Below, piece after piece: positions 35,108 through 43,585 of a stretch of DNA of 64,000 bases. The translations under genes were made by a program, and so were the position numbers. Each line of letters begins with the position of its first letter. The stretch's first letter is position 1. Source of the DNA: Collinsella sp. Its GTDB lineage: Bacteria; Actinomycetota; Coriobacteriia; Coriobacteriales; Coriobacteriaceae. Under the pieces are notes generated by a model that was not told the origin of the DNA, did no database searches, and saw nothing but the letters and a program-made list of their open reading frames with translations. Where the stretch lies: assembly GCA_019414055.1 (NCBI GenBank), contig DXMV01000017.1:28369-92368 (forward strand), given 5' to 3'.

Positions 35108-35878
35108 ATGAAGATCGGATTTGTCGGTTTTGGGAATATGGCGAGCGCTATGGCCGATGGCTGGATTGCCGCCGGCGTGGCCGCGGGCGACATGTGCGCC
35201 TGCGCAGGCCGTTACGATGCTCTGGTCGAGCGTTGCGAGGCGCGGGGCATGGCTGCCTGCCATGATGCGGCGGAGGTTGTTGCCGCGTCCGATATCGTGG
35301 TTGCGGCGGTCAAGCCGTACATGATCGAGAAGGTCTTCGCTCCACTCAAGGACGCACTTGCCGACAAGGTCGTCCTTTCGGTCGCCTGGACCTGGGATAG
35401 TGCCAAGTGGGAACAGGTCCTGCCAGGTGTCGCTCATATCTCGACGGTGCCCAACACGCCGGTTTCGGTGGGCGAGGGCGTTATCGCCTGCGAGAAGGCT
35501 TCCACGCTTAGCGATGGGCAGCGTGCCACGATGCTCGGTCTGCTCGGAAAGCTTGGCACGGTGGTCGAGCTCGATTCGAGTCTGCTGTTTGTGGGCGGTA
35601 CCGTGGGCGGTTGCGCCCCGGCGTTTGTCGCCATGGCGATCGAGGCTCTGGGCGATGCGGCCGTCAAACACGGTATTCCGCGCGCCGATGCCTATCGCAT
35701 TGTGAGCCAGATGGTGCTGGGTACGGCAAAGCTGCAGCTTGCAACCGGTCAGCATCCCGCAGCGATGAAGGATGCCGTGTGCTCGCCCGGCGGTGCCACC
35801 ATCAAGGGCGTCGTCGCGCTCGAGGACGCCGGCATGCGCAGCGCCCTCGTCAAGGCCATCGACGCTACTCTCCAGTAA
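35108..35878 (+). CDS. proC: Pyrroline-5-carboxylate reductase
   Basis: Reduces pyrroline-5-carboxylate to proline with NAD(P)H. The 256-residue protein has the Rossmann start KIGFVGFGNMASAM, AAVKPYMIEKVF, a VPNTPVSVGEG loop and the C-terminal helical signature with VCSPGGATIKGV and ALEDAGMRSAL. Typical length for ProC. GAGAGGACTGTGT precedes the ATG. Confidence 0.93.
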   Translation: MKIGFVGFGNMASAMADGWIAAGVAAGDMCACAGRYDALVERCEARGMAACHDAAEVVAASDIVVAAVKPYMIEKVFAPLKDALADKVVLSVAWTWDSAKWEQVLPGVAHISTVPNTPVSVGEGVIACEKASTLSDGQRATMLGLLGKLGTVVELDSSLLFVGGTVGGCAPAFVAMAIEALGDAAVKHGIPRADAYRIVSQMVLGTAKLQLATGQHPAAMKDAVCSPGGATIKGVVALEDAGMRSALVKAIDATLQ

Positions 35879-35885
35879 GCTGATC

Positions 35886-36028
35886 AAAAAGGGATAGGTT
35901 TATTTTGGCAGGTTTTTCCTGCGGTTTTGTCGTATGTACGAAAAGCGCCTCGCAACTGGCTCAATTCCAGTTGCGAGGCGCTTGCGTTTGCCCAGATAAA
36001 ACCGACCAAAATAAACCTGTCCCTTTTT
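35886..36028. repeat. Nested cruciform-like palindrome after proC
   Basis: The outer arms 35886-35908 and 36006-36028 are complementary over 23 bp with a single T-G pair. Inside is a perfect 17-bp hairpin (35943-35959 with 35967-35983) and a smaller GCAGG/CCTGC stem near 35908. It lies between two convergent genes and could act as a two-way terminator, but the size and nesting suggest a REP-like mobile palindrome. Confidence 0.75.
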
Positions 36029-36034
36029 GGTCGG

Positions 36035-36208
36035 TTAGTCCCAGAAGCTGTCTTCTTCGTCCTCGGACTTGGGGCCGCGGTCGACGTACATCTTATGGGT
36101 GCGCTTCTCCATTACAAAGGCAAGAATCGCAAATAGCAGGATGCCGCCGGCGAAAAGGATGGCAAAACCGGTGCGGGTGCCAAACAAAAAGGAAAAAACT
36201 GCGTCCAT
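36035..36208 (-). CDS. 57-residue single-pass membrane protein
   Basis: A short gene on the minus strand. One hydrophobic helix (about 13-33, FAILFAGGILLFAILAFV) is followed by a charged tail with KRTHKMYVDRG and an acidic end (SEDEEDSFWD). The start ATG at 36208 has AAGAAGG 6 bases upstream. I do not recognise the family; small proteins with this layout often associate with a membrane complex. It is convergent with proC and divergent from serS. Confidence 0.68.
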   Translation of the reverse strand: MDAVFSFLFGTRTGFAILFAGGILLFAILAFVMEKRTHKMYVDRGPKSEDEEDSFWD

Positions 36209-36319
36209 TGGGTGCCTTCTTGCGTAGTTGGGTTGGGTCGTAAACGCTCATAAGTATATACTTGCCCATACATGTACAAGGTTGCAACCTAAATGGAATG
36301 TATATCGCCGGAGGATCTA

Positions 36320-37603
36320 ATGCTTGATATCAAGTTTGTTCGCGAGAACCCCGATGCCATCGATACCGCCATGGCAAATCGCCAGACGTCTTGGGATCGC
36401 GAGAAGTTCTTTGAACTCGACGACGAGCGCCGTGCCGTCATCACCGAGGTTGAGGAGCTCCAGGCCACGCGTAACGCCGAGTCCAAGAAGATTGGCGCCC
36501 TGATGAAGGAGGGCAAGAAGGACGAGGCCGAGGCCGCCAAGGAGGCCGTGCGCGCCGTCAACGAGAAGATCGACGGTCTGGCCGAGCGCCGTACCGCTCT
36601 TGAGCAGGAGCAGTACGACTTCATGTCTCACCTGCCCAACATTCCGTGCGAGGCCACCCCGTACGGTAAGGACGAGGACGAGAACATCGAGCGTCGCCGC
36701 TGGGGCACCCCGCGCGAGTTCGACTTCGACTTTAAGCCGCACTGGGATCTGGGCACCGATCTGGACATCCTCGACTTCGAGCGTGGCAACAAGCTCTCCG
36801 GCAGCCGCTTCACCGTTCTCGGTGGCGCCGGCGCCCGCCTGGAGCGCGCCCTTATCAACTTCTTCCTGGACACGCACACGAGCCGTGGCTTCAAGGAGTG
36901 GTGGCCGCCCATCGTCGTCAAGCGTCAGACCATGTTCGGTACGGGCCAGCTGCCCAAGTTTGAGGACGACGCCTATCACGTCTCGGGCGACAACTTCCTG
37001 ATCCCTACCGCCGAGGTCGTACTGACTAACCTGCATGCCGGTGAGGTTCTGGACGCCGACACTCTGCCTCGCCGCTACACTGCCTTCACCCCCTGCTTCC
37101 GCGAGGAGGCCGGTTCCGCCGGTCGCGACACCCGCGGCATCATTCGCCAGCACGAGTTCGACAAGGTCGAGATGGTTAAGTTTGCCAAGCCGGAGGAGTC
37201 CGACGAGGAGCTCGAGAGCATGACCGCCGAGGCCGAGTACCTGCTGCAGCAGCTGGGCCTGCCGTATCGCGTGATTAGCCTGTGCACCGGCGACCTGGGC
37301 TTCTCTGCCCGTCAGACCTACGACATCGAGGTTTGGCTGCCGAGCTACAACGCCTACAAGGAGATCAGCTCCTGCTCCAATTGCGGCGACTTCCAGGCCC
37401 GTCGTGCCAACATCAAGTATCGCGACCCCGAGAACTTCAAGGGTTCGCGCTACCTGCACACCCTTAACGGTTCCGGCCTGCCGGCTGGTCGTACCATGGC
37501 TGCCATTCTGGAGAACTACCAGAACGCCGACGGCACCATCACGATCCCCGAGGTTCTGCGTCCCTACATGGGCGGCCTCGAGAAGATCGAGCCGGTCGCG
37601 TAA
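36320..37603 (+). CDS. serS: Seryl-tRNA synthetase
   Basis: Charges tRNA-Ser (and tRNA-Sec where present). The 427-residue class II enzyme has the N-terminal coiled-coil arm (about 25-105), the motif 1 region, TAEVVLTNLHAGE near 231, motif 2 FREEAGSAGRDTRGIIRQHEFDK near 260 (quoted by its ends, FREEAG to HEFDK) and motif 3 with LNGSGLPAGRT near 383. GGAGG lies before ATG 36320; the ATG at 36293 in the same frame has no site. No T-box was seen upstream. Confidence 0.96.
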   Translation: MLDIKFVRENPDAIDTAMANRQTSWDREKFFELDDERRAVITEVEELQATRNAESKKIGALMKEGKKDEAEAAKEAVRAVNEKIDGLAERRTALEQEQYDFMSHLPNIPCEATPYGKDEDENIERRRWGTPREFDFDFKPHWDLGTDLDILDFERGNKLSGSRFTVLGGAGARLERALINFFLDTHTSRGFKEWWPPIVVKRQTMFGTGQLPKFEDDAYHVSGDNFLIPTAEVVLTNLHAGEVLDADTLPRRYTAFTPCFREEAGSAGRDTRGIIRQHEFDKVEMVKFAKPEESDEELESMTAEAEYLLQQLGLPYRVISLCTGDLGFSARQTYDIEVWLPSYNAYKEISSCSNCGDFQARRANIKYRDPENFKGSRYLHTLNGSGLPAGRTMAAILENYQNADGTITIPEVLRPYMGGLEKIEPVA

Positions 37604-37626
37604 ACTAGCTGCATAGGCGATTTGCG

Positions 37627-37654
37627 AGGGCGCTCCTTTTAGGGGCGCCCTTTT
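37627..37654 (+). terminator. Terminator of serS
   Basis: GGGCGCTCC pairs with GGGGCGCCC around TTTTA, then TTTTT. Confidence 0.85.
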
Positions 37655-37774
37655 TGTGTACGGCTATACCATGCCGTGAGGACAGCTCGATAGAAAACAC
37701 ACGAACAGACGTTCTGTATACATGCATCTACCTGCTATGCTTTTGCTAACTAAGAGCAAGAGAAAGGGGATGTG

Positions 37775-38152
37775 ATGGAGCTGTTCGACGAGCGGGTTGT
37801 TTTGTTCCAGAGCGATGAGGGCGGGGAGCAGCTGCTGGTAACGTGCGAGCCGTCGGGTATGGGTGGCTTGGTGGTTCGGCAGACGAGTGAGGGACCATTG
37901 ACGCAATGGTGCTATGAGGAGTCGCCGCATGCGGTCGAGACCTTTGTGGCGCACGAGGGGCTTGTGGCGCTTGAGCATTTCTATGGGGTCCGGACATCTA
38001 ACCAGGTTGCTCGCATGTTGAGTATCTCGTTTGCCGATTATGATTGTGCCCAGCGGGTGAGATCGCTCCTGAGGGAACTTGATGCTAAGTTTGACGTGAT
38101 CGAAAAGCCAATCGATCGTACGGGGAACGACGGTATATGCGGAGCAGCATGA
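37775..38152 (+). CDS. Hypothetical protein, 125 residues
   Basis: An unrecognised small protein beginning MELFDERVVLFQSDEGGEQL. It has an N-terminal beta-rich half and a C-terminal helical half (ADYDCAQRVRSLLRELDAKF). No signal peptide, membrane segment or catalytic motif is visible. AAAGGGGATGTG precedes the ATG at 37775, and a GTG three bases earlier is also possible. Codon use is like the neighbours, so it is probably a real gene. Confidence 0.65.
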   Translation: MELFDERVVLFQSDEGGEQLLVTCEPSGMGGLVVRQTSEGPLTQWCYEESPHAVETFVAHEGLVALEHFYGVRTSNQVARMLSISFADYDCAQRVRSLLRELDAKFDVIEKPIDRTGNDGICGAA

Positions 38153-38188
38153 CAAAACTGCGTTCCACAAAAAAGTTTGAGATTGTGC

Positions 38189-38219
38189 TTGACTCCAATA
38201 AGCTAAAGTGGTTTTATAT
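38189..38219 (+). promoter_or_regulatory. Promoter of the first tRNA-Arg
   Basis: TTGACT (38189-38194) with a poorly defined -10 in TTTTATAT. Spacing to the best -10 is 17-19 bp. Confidence 0.45.
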
Positions 38220-38229
38220 GTTTTGCGCT

Positions 38230-38306
38230 GCGGCGTTACCTCAGCTGGATAGAGGGTCTGACTACGAATCAGAACGTCATAGGTTCGAATCCTATACGCC
38301 GCACCA
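38230..38306 (+). tRNA. tRNA-Arg (anticodon ACG), copy 1
   Basis: A 77-nt tRNA with acceptor GCGGCGT/ACGCCGC, anticodon loop CTACGAA (ACG, read as ICG), T-arm TAGGTTCGAATCCTA and encoded CCA. Copies 2 and 3 are identical. Confidence 0.96.
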
Positions 38307-38317
38307 ATTGAAATTGA

Positions 38318-38346
38318 AAGCCTCCGGCAACGGGGGCTTTTCTTTT
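38318..38346 (+). terminator. Terminator of tRNA-Arg copy 1, with inverted T-arm stub downstream
   Basis: AAGCCTCCG/CGGGGGCTT hairpin then TTCTTTT. At 38362-38373 GGATTCGAACCT, an inverted T-arm piece, follows without a hairpin core or second tail. Confidence 0.78.
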
Positions 38347-38429
38347 ATGGCAACACCGCATGGATTCGAACCTCGGTCGAGGCACGAACAACTTAATTAT
38401 CACTCCGTAAAATTTTTTCTAATTGTCGC

Positions 38430-38458
38430 TTGACCCATCGGGGGCTCGCGTGCATAAT
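38430..38458 (+). promoter_or_regulatory. Promoter of the second tRNA-Arg
   Basis: TTGACC (38430-38435) and CATAAT (38453-38458), 17 bp apart. Confidence 0.75.
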
Positions 38459-38470
38459 AATCCGTGCGTT

Positions 38471-38547
38471 GCGGCGTTACCTCAGCTGGATAGAGGGTCT
38501 GACTACGAATCAGAACGTCATAGGTTCGAATCCTATACGCCGCACCA
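38471..38547 (+). tRNA. tRNA-Arg (anticodon ACG), copy 2
   Basis: Identical over 77 nt to copy 1, with CCA encoded. It has its own promoter and terminator. Confidence 0.96.
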
Positions 38548-38557
38548 ACTGAACTTT

Positions 38558-38585
38558 AAAGCCTCCGGTAACGGAGGCTTTTCTT
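38558..38585 (+). terminator. Terminator of tRNA-Arg copy 2
   Basis: AAGCCTCCG pairs with CGGAGGCTT around GTAA, then TTC. No tRNA-derived element follows; the next 110 bp are AT-rich and hold the promoter of copy 3. Confidence 0.85.
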
Positions 38586-38695
38586 ATATGTCGACATACT
38601 TGAGGAGTTGCTTTCGCCGTGTTTGAAAGTATCGAGTCGATCGACTGCATCAAATGATTAAAAATCAAATTCAATAACTTTTTTTGAAAAAACGC

Positions 38696-38724
38696 TTGAC
38701 CATTATTCAGTCCATGTGCATAAT
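38696..38724 (+). promoter_or_regulatory. Promoter of the third tRNA-Arg
   Basis: TTGACC (38696-38701) and CATAAT (38719-38724), 17 bp apart. The -10 context GTGCATAATAATC is identical to that of copy 2. Confidence 0.78.
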
Positions 38725-38736
38725 AATCAACAAGTC

Positions 38737-38813
38737 GCGGCGTTACCTCAGCTGGATAGAGGGTCTGACTACGAATCAGAACGTCATAGGTTCGAATCCT
38801 ATACGCCGCACCA
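38737..38813 (+). tRNA. tRNA-Arg (anticodon ACG), copy 3
   Basis: Identical to copies 1 and 2 over 77 nt, CCA encoded. Confidence 0.96.
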
Positions 38814-38823
38814 TTTGAGATTA

Positions 38824-38852
38824 AAGCTCCCGGCAACGGGGGCTTTTCTTTT
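38824..38852 (+). terminator. Terminator of tRNA-Arg copy 3
   Basis: AGCTCCCG pairs with CGGGGGCT around GCAA, followed by TTTCTTTT. Confidence 0.82.
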
Positions 38853-39043
38853 ACGTAAACACTGCATGGATTCGAACCTCGGTCGAGGCGCGGGCGTCAA
38901 GAAAACGCGGAGCGTTTTTAGCGAGCGGGCGAGTCCGCCGGCAGGCGGGCGAAGCCGGTGCGGATCCGCGCAGCGGATGCGCGGAATCCTATACGCCGCA
39001 CCAATTGAAATTGAAAGCCTCCGGCAACGGGGGCTTTTCTTTT
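38853..39043. repeat. tRNA-anchored hairpin element, Arg locus
   Basis: It has an inverted T-arm copy (GGATTCGAACCT, 38868-38879), hairpins AAAACGC/GCGTTTT (38902-38918), CCGCC/GGCGG and GATCCGC/GCGGATG, and then a second tRNA-Arg tail from 38984 (offset 190 bp from copy 3). That tail plus terminator matches the region after copy 1 better than that after copy 3. GGATTC (38868-38873) pairs with GAATCC (38984-38989). Another inverted T-arm piece (GGATTCGAACCT) follows at about 39058. Confidence 0.82.
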
Positions 39044-39177
39044 GGGCAGGCGTCGCATGGATTCGAACCTCGGTCAAAGGGGACTATTTCTCATCGACTC
39101 GTGTAAGATTTCGTGTATGCGCCTTGGTGAGCCCGTGGCGCGCTCTTTCTTTAGACGACCGATCAGGGTGATATTTC

Positions 39178-41619
39178 GTGGCAGAGCGTCCGACATACAA
39201 GCTCAGGTTTCTCGATCCCAAAAAGCGCTTTCCGGCCATGCCCGAGCAGCCTGCGGGACGCTCGTATGGCGTGGTTTGGAAGCTCTTTGGCGAGGACCCA
39301 CATGAATCATGCTATGTCGTCGAATTCGTCGGCAAAAGCCACGTGTCGCTTTTGGGCTACGTGAGCGTTTCGGGTGAGGTCTATAAGGTGGACCGTCCCG
39401 TTAACGAGGCATCGCTGCCCGACGATCCCGACATGCAACTGATTCTTGACGAGTCCGATTCGAGCATCGGCGAGATTGCGGTCAGGGGCGCCGATGGGAC
39501 GATGCATTCCCGGGCGCGAGTCATCGGCTCTCCCGAAGGCACCATGCGCGAGCAATCCGATCGCGAGACGTGGAATTCGACGCGCAGCCTTCGCTACGGC
39601 GAGTTCATGTCCTCGATGTTCTTGCGTTACGTGATATTTGCCGATTCTGAAAACGCTGTCTCAGGCACGGCAGACGGTGACGGCCTCGACGAGGGCATGA
39701 AAAATGCCGTCGACAAGATCAAACTTGTAAAACTCCCCGAGCCGGTTGAGGTACTGCTGGGTTTTGATTCCACGCCGCTGCCCGATGCAATCGAAACGTT
39801 GCTCTACCGCATTGACCATACAGATAATCCAAGTGGTATTGAGCGCTATGCCGCCGCTTTGATGGGCGAAGTTAATCTGCTTCGCCTGCGCAGCATTGCG
39901 GCCAAAACCGAAATGAGCCTGGCGCGCATCGATCACTCGAGGCTCTTCTATCTCAATTTTGACCGTAGCCTGCTGGACCAGGACGAGATCGATACCCTGT
40001 TTGCCGTCGAGTGCCGCCTGAACCGCCTATCGGGCATCCTTGAGCGTATTGGGGCAGGGTTGGGCCCCGTTGCCTCGTCGCCAAGCTTTGAGGGCTGCTC
40101 GCTCTTTGACCTATGGCATATCAGCAAGACGACAAACGACGTTCCCCGCCTGCTCGAAACGCTGTCGAACGACAACCCGTGGGCCAAGCCGGGGACGGTT
40201 GCGTGCCAGCCGGGTGGTGAGTGGGACGTTCGCACCCGCTTTGCACGTATCGTAGAAGCGCTCAACGTGGTCACGCGGCTCGACTATACCTATCGAGTGA
40301 ACGTCGCCGAGGGCATCATGCTGGTGCGATTTGGCCGCACGGTTGTCGATGCTATGCCGCAGCGCGAATACGATGCTCAAGATGACGCCTGGCGCGAGGT
40401 AGATGAGCCTAAGCGCACAGCATGGGCCACTGAGCACGATGCGCGTATTGCGCTTACACTCGCGGCGGCTTGCTTTGCTTCGGGTGCTCGCATTACGCGC
40501 TGCTACGTGCAGATTGCGGCTCCCGACGGCGAGCAAGGCGAGTGCGTTATTGAAACGTACTCCTTTGGCCGTGCGGCTTATCTGGCCGATTGCGTTTCTG
40601 TCGCCAAGGATCTTGAGAGCATGGACATGGACGATATGCCGTGCAAGCGTGTGCTTGAGGCGTATGAGGCAGATGCGCCGGACACGATTGAGCCTGCAGA
40701 AGTTCACGCCCGACCACGTGATGACCATCGTCCATTGCCGCCTGCGCTTCGCGATTTACTGCTCGCTGATACGGCTGACGAGCTTGAGGTCATGGAGGAG
40801 GACAACGATCCGTATGTCGCCCGCGTCGTCGAGCTGCGCGAGCAATCCAAAGTTGATCGAGCTGGTGCTTTCGAGGGCTTTTCTCGCCTTGTCGAGGAAC
40901 TGGAAGCCAAGTGTACTGTTGCTGAGCTTTTGGCGACGGGACCGGTGCAGACCCAGTTCTGCGACAACCAGCTGGTGCGCATGGTGCTGCCGGTGATGGA
41001 GGAGGATCGTTCCGTGCGTATCCTTCGCGCTCCCGATGCGCTGTATTTTGCCCAGCACGAGATCTGCAGCTTTTACGCCGAACAAGAGGACTTTGAGCGT
41101 GCACTGCCCGAGGTGCGTCGTCTCTACGATTTGGCACGCTCGTCCATGCAGTCTCACTTTGCTCTGATCAACGTGCTAGCACGCCTGGAGCGCTATGACG
41201 AGATTATCGAGGTAGCGCGCCACGGCCTGCGCATTGCCAGCGACCGGCCTTCGATCGGCTACCTGTTCTATCGCCTAGCATTCGCCTACTGGAACTGCGA
41301 CCAGCTCGAGCTGGCGCTGGCATGTTATCGCCTGGTGCCGCGCGGCGAGGAATCGGGCGGCAGTGCGCAGGAGGAAATGCAGGGCCTTATGAACGAGATG
41401 GGCGTCATCAAACCGCCCACGTTTGAGGAGGCTGTCGAGACCATCCGCAAGGCAGGTCTTGAGCTGCCGCCGGTGCCCGCCGTGACCAATCAACTCGCGG
41501 ATGCCGCCGTGCAGCTGGTCGATAACGGCTTCTTTTTCTTGGCGCGCGGCTGCATCTATCAAATGTGGCGCACCATGGGCAACGACGAACTCGGCTCCCT
41601 CAACCGCTCGCTGGGGTGA
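39178..41619 (+). CDS. Large hypothetical protein with C-terminal TPR-like repeats
   Basis: An 813-residue protein I cannot assign to a characterised family. The N terminus (AERPTYKLRFLDPKKRFPA) is followed by a beta-rich region (about 25-150). The middle is mixed alpha/beta, and a helical repeat region (about 610-740: YAEQEDFERALPEVRRLYDLA, ARLERYDEIIEVARHGL, YWNCDQLELALACYRLVP, each quoted in part) looks like TPR. No membrane segment or signal peptide is visible. The GTG at 39178 follows AGGGTGAT. Its last 182 bp are duplicated at 43159-43340. Confidence 0.72.
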   Translation: MAERPTYKLRFLDPKKRFPAMPEQPAGRSYGVVWKLFGEDPHESCYVVEFVGKSHVSLLGYVSVSGEVYKVDRPVNEASLPDDPDMQLILDESDSSIGEIAVRGADGTMHSRARVIGSPEGTMREQSDRETWNSTRSLRYGEFMSSMFLRYVIFADSENAVSGTADGDGLDEGMKNAVDKIKLVKLPEPVEVLLGFDSTPLPDAIETLLYRIDHTDNPSGIERYAAALMGEVNLLRLRSIAAKTEMSLARIDHSRLFYLNFDRSLLDQDEIDTLFAVECRLNRLSGILERIGAGLGPVASSPSFEGCSLFDLWHISKTTNDVPRLLETLSNDNPWAKPGTVACQPGGEWDVRTRFARIVEALNVVTRLDYTYRVNVAEGIMLVRFGRTVVDAMPQREYDAQDDAWREVDEPKRTAWATEHDARIALTLAAACFASGARITRCYVQIAAPDGEQGECVIETYSFGRAAYLADCVSVAKDLESMDMDDMPCKRVLEAYEADAPDTIEPAEVHARPRDDHRPLPPALRDLLLADTADELEVMEEDNDPYVARVVELREQSKVDRAGAFEGFSRLVEELEAKCTVAELLATGPVQTQFCDNQLVRMVLPVMEEDRSVRILRAPDALYFAQHEICSFYAEQEDFERALPEVRRLYDLARSSMQSHFALINVLARLERYDEIIEVARHGLRIASDRPSIGYLFYRLAFAYWNCDQLELALACYRLVPRGEESGGSAQEEMQGLMNEMGVIKPPTFEEAVETIRKAGLELPPVPAVTNQLADAAVQLVDNGFFFLARGCIYQMWRTMGNDELGSLNRSLG

Positions 41620-41642
41620 AGTCAGGCTGAGCCGTGCGGCTA

Positions 41643-43052
41643 TCACCCCAGCATCTCTTTGAGCGTAACAAGCTCGACATTGCCTATCGCAGCGGCGCGT
41701 TGGCGGCAGTTGTCGGTAAATCCTTCCTTTGAGAACAAGTAGTACTGCTCGATACGCTCGCCCAAAAGGGTACCGCGGCGTAGGAGTGTATCGAGCACGT
41801 CGGCGTCCACAGCCTCATTTCGCCATTTACATTCGCCGACGATGAGCCCGTTATCGATACTTTCGAACACGATGTCGATTTCTTCCTGCTGCTTTGTTTG
41901 AGGATTGGTGCCCCACCACGTTCCGATTCCTTTAAACAGAATGTCCAGGTTGCCGTTGGCCACTTGTTGAGCTAACCATTGGCGACAAATGTCCTCGAAT
42001 ACCGGCCCAACGAATGTCGGTAAATCGGTTTTAACGATTGCGCTTGCAATTTTATCCTCGAGTCCGACTTCGAGTGCGCCGGCGTATTTGGGAATGAAGT
42101 AGTACCAAAAACGAAAGAGGTTATCGCCGATGCGGTAGAAAACCTGACGTTTTTTGGCATGGACTTGAGGCGTTACGCGCTCAACAAGCTGAAGCTCGGC
42201 AAGGGCGTCAAGTAATTGGGATACTTGCGGGCTGTTGAGACCAGTGGTATCGGCAATCTCCTTAGGCCTGACGTAGCCGTTGGCAATCGCAGAAATTACG
42301 GCGTTGTAAATGGCGGGATTCCGCACCTCTTGAAGCAGGTAGTTTTCGGGTTCGATATGCAAGTAGGCGCCCTGACGCAAAACATGCTTTGCAAGATTGC
42401 CTGCCGTTGAATCCGAATCATCGAACTGGCTGAGATACAAGGGGATGCCGCCCACAGCCGCATAGAGCTCGACAAGCTTTTGAGGATCGGCTTGTGGAAG
42501 CATTTTCTTGGCATCGAAAATGGAAAAGGGCTTGAGCTTTATCTGCAGAGTTCTGCGTCCGTATAGAGGGCTTTTATAGCCCATGACCTGGTGCTCCATA
42601 AAGCTCATTGAAGACCCGCACAGAATAAGGAACAGCTTGTTCGATTCACGGTTTTGGTCGATGAGAACCTGAAGGAACGACGAGATGCCCGGATAGCAGG
42701 CGGCCAGATAGGGATATTCATCGATAACAAGAACCAGACGCTCCTTTTGAGCGATCTCGAAAGCAGCAGTGAGTGCGTTGCAAATAGAGTTTGTCGTTGG
42801 CTCAGGCGTCATCAGGCCAAAGGCTGGGTCGATTTCCGAAAGGGCCTTGTTGAGCAGGCGAACGTTGTCGCCAATAGTTGTTTCGAGCGCCGTGAAAAAG
42901 CAAACTTTTGGCTTATTGGCGACAAATGTTCTGAGCAGGCTTGTCTTGCCAACGCGGCGACGTCCATAGACAACGGCAAATTGAAAAGAATCGCTGGAGT
43001 AGGCGGCATCGAGCTCGCACAGCTCGCGCTCTCGCCCAACAAAAGACGGCAT
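41643..43052 (-). CDS. Archaeal-type AAA ATPase with C-terminal DUF234 nuclease-like domain
   Basis: A 469-residue protein with an ATPase domain (PSFVGRERELCELDAAY, Walker A GRRRVGKTS near 30, Walker B LVLVIDEYP near 105). A winged-helix part (about 250-310) precedes a DUF234 domain (about 320-455) with EEIDIVFES and IVGECKWRN, a PD-(D/E)xK pattern. Such proteins are common in mobile and defence-like contexts, but their function is unknown. Base composition is clearly more AT-rich than its neighbours and the promoter side is very AT-rich, suggesting transfer. I chose ATG 43052, 7 bases after AGGTG; 43058 is possible. Confidence 0.85.
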   Translation of the reverse strand: MPSFVGRERELCELDAAYSSDSFQFAVVYGRRRVGKTSLLRTFVANKPKVCFFTALETTIGDNVRLLNKALSEIDPAFGLMTPEPTTNSICNALTAAFEIAQKERLVLVIDEYPYLAACYPGISSFLQVLIDQNRESNKLFLILCGSSMSFMEHQVMGYKSPLYGRRTLQIKLKPFSIFDAKKMLPQADPQKLVELYAAVGGIPLYLSQFDDSDSTAGNLAKHVLRQGAYLHIEPENYLLQEVRNPAIYNAVISAIANGYVRPKEIADTTGLNSPQVSQLLDALAELQLVERVTPQVHAKKRQVFYRIGDNLFRFWYYFIPKYAGALEVGLEDKIASAIVKTDLPTFVGPVFEDICRQWLAQQVANGNLDILFKGIGTWWGTNPQTKQQEEIDIVFESIDNGLIVGECKWRNEAVDADVLDTLLRRGTLLGERIEQYYLFSKEGFTDNCRQRAAAIGNVELVTLKEMLG

Positions 43053-43158
43053 TTGCATCACCTACATATAGATAAGGTATAACTAATTAAACTATAACGA
43101 ATTAAGGTATGAATTACTATACTGAACAGATGGCAGAGTAGAGATGCATAAAGACGCG

Positions 43159-43340
43159 GTCGAGACCATCCGCAGGGCTGGGCTTGAGCTGCCGCCGGTG
43201 CCCGCCGTGACCAATCAACTCGCGGATGCCGCCGTGCAACTCGTCGATAACGGCTTCTTTTTCTTGGCGCACGTCTGCATCTTTCAAATGTGACGCACCA
43301 TGGGCAAAGATGAACCCGGCTCCCTCAACCGCTCGCTGGG
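43159..43340 (+). pseudogene. Decayed duplicate of the 3' end of the TPR-like gene
   Basis: This stretch matches 41434-41615 with scattered changes over 182 bp. One change makes a TGA in frame (CAAATGTGACGC against CAAATGTGGCGC), and the final stop is shifted. There is no start codon or promoter for it. With the intact copy it brackets the ATPase gene, as if the ATPase block arrived together with a replacement 3' end. Confidence 0.82.
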
Positions 43341-43360
43341 ATAGGGGGCAATCTGTAGGT

Positions 43361-43534
43361 GTTACAGATTGAGACGTTGTGTCCTGAGGGATTGTTTGTC
43401 TTGATCTGTAACATTTACGGGCCGATTTGCTCGATAACTGTTACAGATTGAGACATTTGCGGATGGCGCTGACTGTTTGTCTAAATCTGTAACATCTGGA
43501 CGAAGATTCGGCCCGTAACTGTTACAGATTGAGA
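43361..43534. repeat. Array of inverted GTTACAGATTGAGAC repeats
   Basis: GTTACAGATTGAGAC occurs at 43361-43375 and 43440-43454, and a shorter copy at 43521-43534. Near-complementary copies (GTC...ATCTGTAAC) lie at 43398-43412 and 43479-43493, giving two hairpins plus a half. Between them ACGGGCCGA (43417-43425) faces TCGGCCCGT (43508-43516). It looks like a REP/BIME-type cluster or a set of operators. Confidence 0.75.
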
Positions 43535-43585
43535 TGATTGGCTGAGACGTCTACTGGCAAATTGGAATCGCTTCAAAATTTCCCC

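Noticed and set aside
36209..36319. T-box before serS
   Set aside because: No GGTGG-type motif and no terminator/antiterminator pair in the short leader.
43361..43534. CRISPR array
   Set aside because: Repeats alternate in orientation, are imperfect and the intervals are uneven; no cas genes.
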